Below are positions 27,001 through 41,743 of a stretch of 64,000 nt of DNA, in pieces. The stretch spans positions 1,426,001-1,490,000 of the forward strand of contig NC_026659.2 in assembly GCF_000004075.3 (NCBI RefSeq). Direction: 5' to 3'. The notes beneath the pieces are model-generated. The model did not search any database. It was not told the DNA's origin and was given only the letters and a program-made list of their open reading frames with translations. The stretch is from Cucumis sativus. Its lineage: Eukaryota; Streptophyta; Magnoliopsida; Cucurbitales; Cucurbitaceae. The stretch's first letter is position 1; the number at the start of each line of letters is the position of its first letter. Position numbers and translations under genes: made by a program.

Positions 27001-30000
27001 CACTTTTATAATCTCCTTCACAAGCCTAAAATTACAAAAAAATCTCTTTCATGTGCCTAAACGAACTTTGGAATTGTACTTGCTTAACGTTAATAGAGAT
27101 CTAGTAGGACAAGATGTTTAAGTTGTGTATATGTTTCAAAATGAATGAAATTTCATTGACAAATGAACCTAAGTTTATAAATCTTCAGTCTTCATTTTCT
27201 GGTCAGGAGTTTACTTTATCACATAAGGTAATCATGAAATACAATTTTAGACAGTTCTACTATCTGATTGGATTTGATTGTCATTTCATTTAAAGATATA
27301 ATTGAGGCTCAAAAAGCTAAAATACTGGGGAAGGTTTACTGCTTAGGAAATATTAGACTTTTCTTTCTTTGGGGTCATATTGTCTCTGTCGTATTGGGAT
27401 TGGGGTCAAACTTGTAATTGTCTTAGTTTTATCTATAAGTCCCCAAAGTGGTTATTTTTTTTCCCTTGGTGGTAACTTATGTAATTTATCTTCTTTTCTG
27501 TAAGCCTAACCTATTTACGCAGGTATCTCCTTTTATACAGATTTTTGAAATTAATAAATAATCTTTATAAGCTTAACTATCCACCTCTCTGGGTATTATA
27601 AATGTTAAGTTCAATTGAAATAAATAATTTTCTTTAATATATTACTTGACAATCTTTGTAACACTGATGCAGAAACGCATAAGATACACCAGTTTGTTCC
27701 TCTCTGGCTTGAAAAAACCTTTTTCCCACGAGATTTTTATATATTTATTAGTTTATCTTATTTTAAAATTACAAATAGATTTTATTTTATTTACGTCAAT
27801 ACTGATTTAAGTCACACGACTTCATTTTTTTTAGTAGAAATCATTTTGAAATTTTATCTGGTGGTAAACAATATTTTAGTTTTCTTCTATATTCTTCATG
27901 GTAGAATGCTTGCAAGGTGAGATGGTTTTCAGAAAAGGATGCAGAGGAACTCCAACGTCTAGCTAATGAGGTTTTTTTTCTCCTTTTTTTTATAATTATT
28001 ACTGTTTTGTTTTCTAAAATTATTTTTCTATTATTACTATTATGTCTAAAATGAATGTTTGACTTGTCCCCCATGGTAAGTGTTTTGCACATTTATGGAT
28101 TTTTAACATTTTATTTATTACCTTGGTCTTCCATTGGGGGTAATTCTAGAGCTCTTTTTGGATATGTGAGAAAATTTGAAAGAGATTGGTGAAGTGGAAG
28201 AAAGGGTTCTTTTCTAAAGCTAGCAGACTTACTTTGATCAAGTCGGTGCTGAGTGGCATCCCGGTGTATTATCTTTCATTGTTTAGGGTCCCTAGCGGGG
28301 TGTGTAAGAGCACTAAAAAATATATGAGACTTTTTGTGAGAGGGGGTGGAAGAGGGTCACGGCTCCCATTTAGTTACTTGGGAGGTGGTGGGCCGCTCTA
28401 TGACTTGGGGGGATTAGGGATTGGTAATCTTAGAATCCATAACAGAGCTCTGTCGGCAAAGTGGCTTTGGCTCTTCCATCTTAAGCCCAATTCTTTTTGG
28501 CATAGGATTGTTGTGAGCAAGCATGATTCCCATCCTTTCGAGTGGATTACAAGAGGGATTAAAGGCTCTTTTCGAAATCCTTGGAAGATTATTTCGTTCG
28601 AGCTCCCTACTTTTTCTCGGTTGTTTCTTGTTTTGTGGGAAATGGTAATGACACCTTTTTCTGGGAGGATAGATGGGTGGGGGAGAATTCCCTTTGTTTT
28701 TCTTTTCCACATTTGTATAATCTTTCCTTGTCCAAAAATTGTACTATCTCGGATCTTTTAGTGAGTTCCGAGAATTTTGTGTCTTTCTCTTTCGGGTTCC
28801 GTCGTAGCTTGACCAATAGGGAAATGACGGATGTGGCCTCTCTTCTTTCCTTTCTTGAGGGGTTCACTGTTAGAGAGGGGAAGAGAGATGCTCGTGTTTG
28901 GATTCCTAATCCTAATCGAGGATTTTCTTGTAATTCTCTATTTGGTCGGTTGTTGGATCCTGCTCCCTCTAAGGAGTCGGTCTTTTATGTGATTTGGAGA
29001 ATTAAGGTTCCTAAGAAAGTTAGTTCTTTATATGGCAAGTCTTGCTTGGTCGGATTTACACTGTTGATAGGCTTGTCAGGTCTTTTTGTTGTTTGATGTG
29101 TCAGATGGCTGGCTCAGGAAGATCTTGATCACCTTTTTTGGGATTGTCAGTTTGCAGGGGCTGTTTGGTGCTCTTTCCTTCATAAGTTTGGTGTCAGCTA
29201 TCCCGGCTGGAGGAGTGTTAGAACAACGATTAAGGAGTTCCTTCTCCTTCCATTTTTCAGTAATAAGGGAGGCTTCTTATGGCGTGTTGGGGGGTGTGCG
29301 GTTATTTGAGATATTTGGGATAAAAGGACAGATGGGGTGTTTAGGGGTAGAGAGAGGGGGCGTAGTGAGATTTGGTCTTTGGTTAGATATCACGTGTCTC
29401 TTTGGGCTTCGGTTTCGAAGAACTTTTGTAACTATTCTATAGGCAACATTTTACTTAATTGTTCCCCTTTCTTTGGAGTGGTATTGTGAGCTGTTTTTTT
29501 TTGTTGTGCCCTTGTATTCTTTCATTTTTTCTCAATGAAAGTCGTTTTCATAAAAAAAAAACATTTTATTTGCTGAGAAATTATTATGTTATGTAGATTG
29601 GTAACGATTTCTTTGGAGATACGAATATTGGACAGGCCAATTCCCTTACCACGATTACTACAGTTATGGAAAGGTCTGAATTTCATTCATGGTTTATTTG
29701 AATTCGGTCATGTTTAATCTTCTTTCTGTAAACGGAAGCATATCAATGAGAAATTACAATGTTCAATAATCCAAATTTCAGAAAAAAGGACCAGAACTCT
29801 GTCCACCCCCACTTTTCTAACTCAAATTATTTATTACCATCAATTACCAACAGACTTACCATTTAATTAGTAATATACCCCAGCTGGTATTAATCCCAGC
29901 AGTTTCTTGCGAATGCTGAATTTGAAATGTTTTACTTTCTATTTTTATGTGCTCCCAGATATTTTCCTTGCTTGAAGCTGGGTCAGATTGTCGCATCTTT

Positions 30001-33000
30001 AGAAGTGAAGGTAGTTACTTATCTCTCTGCTGAACTCTTTCCTAAAGAGTTCTTTTTAACTTCTAAAACTATTTCTTGGATTCAAATGACATTTACTTTT
30101 TCCTCGTGCTAGCCTGGATATGGAGTGTATGCTCTTGATTTCAATATTTCAAGAACAGTTCAATATGCATCGCAGGAGAAATTAGTAAGTTAATATGTAC
30201 TTCAGAGGCTAGTGGAACTGGGAAAATTTTGTAACCAGTGAGGGTTTTCTTAAATTATGTATTTAGTAGCTCGTGCTCTTTCATTTGACTGTTGGTATAC
30301 ATAAAGAGGAACCTTATTTGTGTGAATTGTGGAATGGAATGTACCTTTGAGCTGAATAATATGTACTATAATTTTTGGGATTCAAATGGATGTGGCCATG
30401 TATGGCTTTTAGTAGAATGAGAAGAGAGGAGCTTAGTGGCAGATATTTCTTGTTTATAGCACTTCAGTGATAACTCTATCAAACTTCAAATATTTCTTAT
30501 TGTTATTGATATATGTAGTTTAACAGGTATTTTTCATCTCAAATTCTGTGTTTGCAAATTGATCTTCTATTGCAGCGACTGTTTGTGATTCAAAAAGATA
30601 ATACTGAGACGTCTGCATGCATTATCAGTCCTCCACAAGTTAAGTATGTCTAATACATAAATCCCTCCCTTAAGATGGAATTAAGTTTCTCTATGCTAAG
30701 TTAATTCCCTTTTTTTTCTTCTTAGTAATTATCATTTTCTTTTATATATAGCTTCCTTGTCAATGGGAGGGGAATCAACGGAAGGATAAATACACACATG
30801 GTTAGTTTAGATGCACTCAAAATACGATTGTACAAGACTCCTCTATTAATTGAATCTTCTTACCAGCATCATTTCTTTTTTAATAAAGGATACTGGACCC
30901 CAACTTCCAACAAATATAACTCATATGCTTAAATTAGGATCAAATCTTCTCCAAGCAGTTGGTAGCTTCAATGGTAAGTTGAGGTCTTCCAAGTTCAAGC
31001 ATCTTGTATTTACTATTTTTAGTCTTTAGAATATATCCCTAAAAGGGCCTTTAATCTTTGTTTAGGTCATTATGTTCTAGCAATTGCCATCACTGGTACC
31101 GCGCCATCGCCTGACTCCTCTGTTCTACATGATCACATACAGCCAATTGTTTCCACTTTGGATTCAGGTACAGCTACAAATCATGAAGGGCAGGTGGAAA
31201 CTTCTTTTGTTCTCTGTTTTGTATTAAATTTATTTATTGTTGGTGATATATAATTAAATTTGCCTTCAACCACTAGTTTAAGTTTTTGGCTGAATTGGTG
31301 GTTTAATATGGTATCAGATCGAGTGGGACAGGGAGGTCCTGTGTCCAAGTCCTTGCATCATCGTTTCCTCCCCAATTAAATTCGATTTCCACTTGTTGGG
31401 CCTTTCAAATATTTCATGCCAACATGTGAGGGGGAGTGTTGGTGATTTATGATTAAATTTGCTTTCAACCACCAACTTAAACTTTTGGGTGAATTGGTGG
31501 TTTAATATTTATCACTATTATTATAATTCGTCATTCAGTTAGGATTGTCTGTCTTAAATGCATTCACATTTCTTTATGCTATAGTTTTGAATGTTAGTAA
31601 CTTTATCTATCCTCTTGAAGATTATTGCATTTTTTTTAGTTTTGGTGATCTTTCATTTTATTCATGAAAAGTCATGTTTCCTCTTTTAAGGAAAAAAATG
31701 TTAATAACTTACTGCTTTGCATAATATAGTTTTACTTTTGTTTACAGATTCTGACATAATCGAGGGTCCATCACGAATATCCCTTAATTGCCCCATAAGG
31801 TTCTGTAGACAGTCTCTGCATACAATTCTGATAGTTCTAGCAACTGCAGTGCTTTAATTTATTACTATGCTATTTATATAATTTATTAGTAACTATTTAT
31901 ATAAGGGTTATTTTCAAATATAGTAAAATGAATTAAAATATTTATACAGTAGAGCAAAATATTGCAATCCATCTTTGATAGATCCGCAGATGGTCTATCT
32001 GTGTCTATCATATTTTATGTATGACAAAGTACTAGTTTACTTGTTATCTGTGTCTATCATATTTTATGTATTGACAAAGTACTAGTTCACTTGTTATCTG
32101 TGTCTATCATATTTTATGTATGACAAAGTACTAGTTTACTTGTTACTTGAATATATACACACGTATGCGTGGATATACCTTCACTTCTCCTTACACACAC
32201 CAAACACCAGATGAAGTTTATGATAATTTTCAGTTTTTATGTATCTCAACTATTGACATGGTGATTGTTTCATCCTATCCTCAATATAAAACAGTTACAC
32301 CCGAATCAAGATTCCTGTGAAAGGTTGTTCTTGTAAACATCTTCAGGTGAGTGTTCCCTACCTCGACATCTGAAAGGTGTGATGTACCTTGAATCATATC
32401 ATGATCGTCTCAAGTCTTTTCCAGATACTTATCTTTTTGTCAAGAAAATGGGTCAACAATATTTTGTGCCAAGGCAACTGTACCATGCATCTTGGCTCTT
32501 GACATGAGTGCCTATTCATTTTTTTAGTTAGACTGTCTTGTAGTTCATATGAATTTACTGTATGTTATATGACATCTTCGGTAGTTTTCTTTAGGTTTAA
32601 TACCAGCGTCTTCTTTTTCTATGCTGCAGTGCTTTGATTTTGACAACTTTATTGACATAAATTCAAGAAGACCATCCTGGCGATGCCCACATTGTAATCA
32701 GTACATTTGCTTTTTGGATATTCGTGTTGATCGGAATATGTTGAAGGCAAGCGTAGTGATTGGCCTTTTCTAAATTTATTATGTACTTGCAGATCTTTAT
32801 TGTTTTGTAACATTGAATAAATCCATTGTATTTCCCTCAGGTCATTAGAGAAGTGGCCGAGAACGTTACTGAAGTGATTATCTCAGTAGATGGATCATGG
32901 AAGGCCATCCTTGAAAATGATAATGGGGATGGCCGGTCATTGAATGATTCTCTTAACCATCAGAATGAAAGAGCACAAGAAGAGTCTGCTGCCTCTCCTG

Positions 33001-34765
33001 ATGTGTTAGATCATACTGAGGTTGGTGATGATATGGACATCTTCAATTCAGAGATTGAAGACAGGAAACCTTGTCTTGGTAATAAAAACCAACGGGTTTC
33101 TTCAAGTTTAGATATGTCATCTGGAATGAACATGAATAGCTTCAGTCAAAATCTTTCTGCTGTCATGGATGATGACATTTGGTCTAGAATCGATGGGGTT
33201 TTGATCTCAACTGCTGGGCTAGATGCTCCAATGGTTAATAGCACTTATCCACCGGGTTTCACTGGTACTATGCAATCTGCTGTCTTGACTGATGCTGTCC
33301 AACCTGTTCTTAATCATGGTGTGGGTGTTTCAGGGCATGCCAACTTTCCATCTCCTGCATTCTACAATCAAAATAATGTGCAGATTCAAGTTTCAAATTC
33401 AAATGAAAATAATCAGTATGGGAGGGTTACATCAATATCAAGACCTGTAAGCAGGACGCCAGTTGCAGTTCAAGCCCTTCCAGCTCAGTCCCATGCAGCA
33501 GGCCAGCAGTATAGTTCAAGAACTCCAATCATTTCCTCTCCTCAAGTTGGACAAAGCATTCCGATTAACAGAGATGGTTTAAATGCATTATCTCGTGATT
33601 TGGAAAGGAGACAACAATTTTCGAGACATCATGGTGATTCACATCATTCAACAAATCTAGCTTCATTTCACCACCCACAAACCGTGCAGGTGGTATTTTA
33701 TTTTGTTTCCATGCTCTTCATCTGGTAATCTATTTGATGTCTTTCTTTCCAATGAACATGATTTCCGGTAGTGTGTCAACTTCTATTACGTTTAAAATCT
33801 TGTGGATGTCAGGTGAAATTAAGTTCTCTAACACGATTTGAGATGAAATATTTGTTTTCATCATTGAGTCATGATCTTAGGAATTTAAATAAAAGAAACA
33901 CATTTCTAAAGTTTTAGGCCTTTATCATTGGATCAACTCCTCAGTAATATCTATTTACTTTTATAGTTCAATGGACTAAGGGAAGGGCCCACTTTTTGTT
34001 TTTCATTCTCAGTTTGTGTTCCACAGATCTCCGAGATGATATTATGTGCATGCTCTATTATTTTACTATGTATATTGACCTTTAATTTATCTGCTGAACT
34101 CCCAGAACCGGGATCCTCAAGATCGTTCCTTCACTACTGGTCAGTCTATTCAAACATCGAGTGGTGCAAGGCCATCCCCAGGGTTATTAGCGGATTTTCA
34201 GAATCCTCACCTTCAGCAAGCTCTCAATATGAGGATGCCCCACCTCCAGAATCAAAATTCGAGCAGTGTCCGGACATCTTTGTCATTCTCAAGGCCTATG
34301 AGTCAAGTAGGAGGTGGATATGGGGGATCTACTTATACAACAGTAACACCTAATAGTCAACATGCAAGAATGCTGGCTGCTTCCCAGCGAGTTGAGATGA
34401 TGAGACAATCTCCACCCATGTCATTACATAATCAAACTTCCAGATCCGCCCATTCTCTGCAAACTACTCCTGATGGACTTAGGAGACCATCTGGAGACCT
34501 GAGAAATGTTGGAGTGTCTCAATCTGTTACCATGGCTGCGGGTTCAGTAGATCTGTCAGCAGAACAGAACTGGCAGCCTGCAGGACGAATGCGTGGCAGT
34601 CTTTCCGGTCGAGTTTATTCGGATGCTTATGGTGTAATTATTCAGCCAACTCAAGCTGCACAGTCTGCTCGACCACCATCTAATTTGACACCCACTCAAC
34701 CCATTGCACCATCCACGCAAGCTCAATGGTCCAGTGGATTGGATTCACACGTTTCAAGAACATAA
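24055..34765 (+). CDS. PIAL2: SP-RING SUMO ligase, PIAL1/PIAL2-like
   Basis: Plant PIAS-like ligase promoting SUMO chain formation (E3/E4 activity); Arabidopsis PIAL proteins also act in heterochromatin silencing. Exons: 24055-24188, 25070-25142, 25808-25873, 27905-27970, 29597-29673, 29959-30010, 30113-30184, 30576-30643, 30752-30800, 30889-30973, 31066-31167, 31748-31799, 32295-32346, 32630-32746, 32841-33689, 34106-34765; 2574 nt, 857 aa, all phases fit. The SP-RING is split over exons 12-14 (about residues 294-355): CPIS, GCSCKHLQCFDF, WRCPHCNQ supply the Cys/His ligands. Before it, SIDYAIANN, LKLGQIVASLEVK and SDIIEGPSRISLNCPI match the family. The C-terminal half is a Ser/Gln/Pro-rich disordered tail ending in PAGRMRGSL and a short tail. 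The ATG at 24055 was chosen because sequence before it reads like UTR; an in-frame ATG at 23827 exists. Intron 14 starts with GC. PIAL1 versus PIAL2 is not resolved. Confidence 0.92.
26585..26960 (+). mobile_element. Degenerate Ty1/copia gag-protease remnant in PIAL intron 3
   Basis: In plus-strand frames broken by stops and shifts, a run resembling a copia Gag zinc-knuckle region is readable: GGRSCNNCNKPLCQLCNKYG near 26620-26680, QNGGYNGQW near 26735, then QPQAQIIGQNSQMQAIV near 26780-26830 and TNWHP near 26850, where copia elements have DTNWYPDSGA. No LTRs or integrase/RT were found nearby. Same orientation as the host gene; non-functional. Confidence 0.6.
28105..29571 (+). mobile_element. 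5'-truncated LINE (non-LTR retrotransposon) in PIAL intron 4
   Basis: The insert (about 28117-29559) is flanked by 12 bp direct repeats AACATTTTATTT at 28105-28116 and 29560-29571, and ends in an A run at 29552-29560: hallmarks of target-primed reverse transcription. It begins inside the reverse-transcriptase region (YLGLPLG at the left edge), then KWKKGFFSKASRLTLIKSVL and SGIPVYYLSLF, then in shifted frames GNGNDTFFWEDRWVG and the zinc-binding RVT tail (VFYVIWRIKVPKKVS). Endonuclease and RT catalytic parts are missing and at least two frameshifts are present, so it is dead. Same strand as the host gene; must be spliced out with intron 4. Confidence 0.9.
31233..31512 (+). mobile_element. TRIM element (miniature LTR retrotransposon) in PIAL intron 11
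   Basis: Two 71 bp direct terminal repeats, 31238-31308 and 31437-31507, both start TGTTGGTGAT and end GGTGGTTTAATA. Directly after the left repeat is TGGTATCAGATC, matching the initiator-Met tRNA primer-binding site. Directly before the right repeat is the polypurine tract GAGGGGGAG. The 270 bp element is flanked by a 5 bp target duplication TTTAT (31233-31237 and 31508-31512). There is no coding capacity, as expected for a TRIM. The two repeats differ at about 9 of 71 positions by hand count, so the insertion is old. Confidence 0.93.
31996..32144. repeat. 49-50 bp unit tandemly repeated three times, PIAL intron 12
   Basis: Units start at 31996, 32045 and 32095 with TATCTGTGTCTATCATATTT and run through GACAAAGTACTAGTT(T/C)ACTTGT. 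The middle unit has one extra T and one substitution. The preceding sequence (GATAGATCCGCAGATGGTCTATC) is an imperfect palindrome. Confidence 0.9.
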
Positions 34766-37593
34766 TATTACACATTGAAGAATTTCTTGCTCCTACACGT
34801 ATAGACCGGATGTACAGGTGCTCCTCCTTTTCCCATGGCTCCAAATTTTGTCCACTTCAGGTCAGTGTTATAGAGTTTTCCTTGTAATTAGCTAGCAGCC
34901 ACCATTTTTTTATACAATCTGTCCTGTGTGGTGAGCTTTGTAATTGGATTTATTGCAAACAACCTGTGGCTCGGAATCCATGAAAGAAAAGGGATCATGG
35001 AGACTGCGCATGAATAGTTGCACAAAAAGAAATGTAGAACTTTAGTCTAATCAGGTGTAGTTGAAATTCTAGTCCCACTACCTTGGAAGCAGCTGGTAAT
35101 CTATGTTCTTCTTTCCCTTTTATAATATCTATCAGACCCCTATTCTTTTTGTTTCCCAGTCTCAGTTTAGATTTGTTTGCTTCTTATAAATATCTATATT
35201 CTGTTCATTTTTAGAGAATGAAAACCATCTATGTAAATTATGAAGAGAAAACAAGAATAATTTTATTATCAAATGGATTTTTAGGAGTGCATTTTTAAGG
35301 CTAAGTGGGACATTTGCTTGTGATGTAAAAATATAAATTCTGAGGACAAAGTTCAATGAATCTTAGTGTAATAGAATCTTGTTGTAATCTAGAAGGGCCT
35401 CAAGAATTGATACGTTGGAAAAAGAACCAAATCTGAATGGTGAGATAAATTGTTCAAATGTTTTTTTAAAAAAGGATGCTAACTTGATTTGTAAGACGAA
35501 AACTCAACCGATGATAATTTTCACTTTAAACGATAATTTATTTAACTTTACTTACTCTGTTTCATGCAAGAATGTCTTTGATTGACACACATACAAATCC
35601 ACATAATTTTAGAATTGTTCACCCAAACAAAAGGTAAAAATAATAAAGAAACTTTCCAGTAATGGAAAAGTAAATATTTTCATGTCATCATACAGTGGAA
35701 AACCTAAATAAGTGATCAGTGCAAAATCAATTGTGTCCATTCTGTCTCTAAGTTACCTGTTTAATTTGTTTACTCAAATATATATTTTGGTAATTACCAA
35801 TTTCAATTTGCCATTCCAATCTCAGCAATTTGGCATACTAACTTAAACATTTTATCCTATTACTTTTACTTTCTTTACACTATGTTCGACCTAATTTTTA
35901 GGTAACTTGAGGTTGCTAAAAGTAGATTTCACTGTCGAATCAAATTGATTAAGAATTTCTTTTTTTTGGAAAATTTTAAAAACTACAACATTTCATAAAA
36001 TATTTATAATTCATATAGAAATAAAGTATAATGAAATTTATCTTCTATGAAAGTGTAAATAATTTGTCCATTTTTTTATATTTTTAAAAAACCCATTCTT
36101 TTTTTCTTTTCAATATAGCTTATCGAGTAATTTAAATTTTTTAAAAATAATTTCTATTCTTTACCGTTTTCAAAATCACTTGAGAAATTCTTTAGATAAT
36201 TCAAAATCAGTAAATTACATTTAAAAGTGTAAAACTAAACGTTGTATTATTGTATTGGTTTGAATTACTAAATATATCTTAAAAAGTAATTTCAAATTTA
36301 TTTAAAAAATATGCGGTCATAAAAATTGTAATTTTTCTTTTTGTTTGGAAAAGTGATTTAATTTTAAAGTTACTAATCGAAAATTATTGTGCCAACGATT
36401 TATTTTAATAATTATTTTTAGATGTCAATATACACAGTCAAGCAATTAACTGTGTAGAAGTCAGATTATTATGTTTGTTCAAGCTAAGCAAATATTTTGA
36501 AAGTTTAACAGTAAGTTTTGGTTTGTTTTTTAGTGTATATGATTTTACTTTTAATTCATTGTCATCGTAATAATGCTTTCCCAACATACCCCTTTCTGGC
36601 ATTATGATCATTTTATTTTCATCTTTATCTCTCTTTTGTTCTTTTAACAAAAAGATATATTTCCAATAGGTTTGTAGAGTTTTCGTTTGTATTTAGACAT
36701 TGTATTGGAAATTAATTAATTTGTAAACATAGACCAACACAATCAATTTTTTAAGAGTTTGAAAAGCAAAACAAACGTTTGAATAATAGAAGGTGGATCA
36801 AAATTGGATGGTTCTTTTCCAAAGATATATATGGACCCAACATAGTAAAATCCTATCAAATAATAAAGTGTAAGTTGTGTTCCACTGACATACAAACATG
36901 CTAAAACCAGGAGACCTGTGACTCTAATCCCAGAGATAGATTGAAGAATAGAGAAATAGAGACAAATAAACCTGTGTTTTCTTTAAAGACATTAACTAAG
37001 TTTAAGGTAGATATTAAAAGAACGACCATTGAACTTAGGTAATTATTTAAAGCTTGAAGACTGAAATATATATAACAGTTTTGAAAGTATATATGAACCA
37101 AATAAATAATATATGTTGGATGATATTGTTTTCATTTATTAACTTATGCTTTTCAGTCATAGTAGTTTAAGATAAGTGGTTCATGACACTTTGTTTAGGT
37201 CTCATACCTAAACACAAGAGTGAAGAGATCATGGTCCTAGATGATATAATATTAAATTCACATTCACCGATTAGGATTCGAACTTTAGGTTAAATATTAA
37301 CCGTCTTTTCTCTTATAAGTTATATATATAGTAAAAAATGGTAGAAAAATAGTAGAAACATTGGTAGAGTTGACATGAAATGATGGAAAAAATGGATGAG
37401 AAGACAATAAGATTACTACAATTAGAAAATTAGGTTTTTGTATATAGAAAACGAAAATGTATCTAAATGACGTTAAGGAAATGGCTTTGAAATTATGTAT
37501 ACTCTCAAAATTCAAACATATCTTCATCATTCCCATCTAAATCCCATGCCCTCCCCCCTCACTTTCTTCGTTATTCTCTATCTCTCAGTCTTC
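34766..37593. other. Intergenic, PIAL 3' UTR then endoglucanase upstream region
   Basis: The first several hundred bases after the PIAL stop should be its 3' UTR; the rest is AT-rich with no convincing open frame. Nothing recognisable as RNA gene or transposon was seen. Confidence 0.5.
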
Positions 37594-37600
37594 TATAAAT
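37594..37600 (+). promoter_or_regulatory. TATA box of the endoglucanase gene
   Basis: TATAAAT lies 68 bp before the ATG at 37668, inside a CT-rich leader (TCTCTATCTCTCAGTC before, CTTCTTCCTTCTTTATC after). Spacing predicts a start of transcription near 37625 and a 5' UTR of about 40 nt. Confidence 0.65.
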
Positions 37601-37652
37601 ACTCTTCTTCCTTCTTTATCTCTCTCAGCTTTCTTCCCTCCATTGTCACTAA

Positions 37653-40944
<3,292 letters not shown>

Positions 40945-41743
40945 GGTGGAAATTATTTCATGTTTTAAGATTAGTAAGCCTTGCCTTTCTAACATATATT
41001 TGAATAATTGTATTTGATTGTGCATAGGGCAAAAAGACCTTAAAATCTACTGTGCCCATACAGTTGTTATGTTATAGACTTTGTGATCATGTGCTAATGA
41101 ATTAAAGATTTGTGTGATATAGGCTCCAAGATTTTAAATAATATTATTGTAAAATTAAAATTGTGAAAAATGTTTTAGCAATTTATTAGTTTGTAAGCAA
41201 ATTAAAAATTATACTAAGAAAATAATGTTTTCCTAAGAACCCATATTTCCATTTTCCATATTTGAAAAACACATTATCATACAATTTACACAATTTTGTT
41301 GATAACAAATAGTAAATAATACAATTTTTTTCTATATCTATATAGAGAGAAAATAATTATGGTAAATGACAAAATTGATGAAATGTTCATAAATTTAGCA
41401 ACATTTCAAATTCTGATAGACTTCAATAAACCATTCTTATACTCATTTAACCTTGTCAATCTTTCAAGATGGGCAACTTTTTTTTTTTTTTGTATATGAA
41501 TGAGAATCGAAGACCATAGTTCAAAGAACATTACTAATACAAATAATCAAAGCTCTTTCTAACATAGCCTCTGTCTGCTTCATAATCAGAAGTAAGATGA
41601 GGCAGAAGAAATGAATAGTTGTTGATAGGACAAAATTCGGTTTAAAGAAAATACTACAAGAGAGTTTCATATATATGTTCTTCCTCTAATCTCTCTGCAA
41701 TATACAGGTCGCCATAGGTATTTCAGACTACACTACAAAATCG
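40945..41743. other. Convergent intergenic region with two 3' UTRs
   Basis: The endoglucanase (plus) and G-patch gene (minus) end toward each other here. Only 800 bp separate the stop codons, so most of it is likely 3' UTR. No other feature seen. Confidence 0.55.

Noticed and set aside
28398-28867. Several minus-strand frames over the LINE fragment
   Set aside because: They are complements of the plus-strand retroelement coding sequence and have no independent support.
37261-37290. GATTCGAACT motif resembling a tRNA T-loop
   Set aside because: No matching acceptor stem, D-arm or anticodon arm is present around it.
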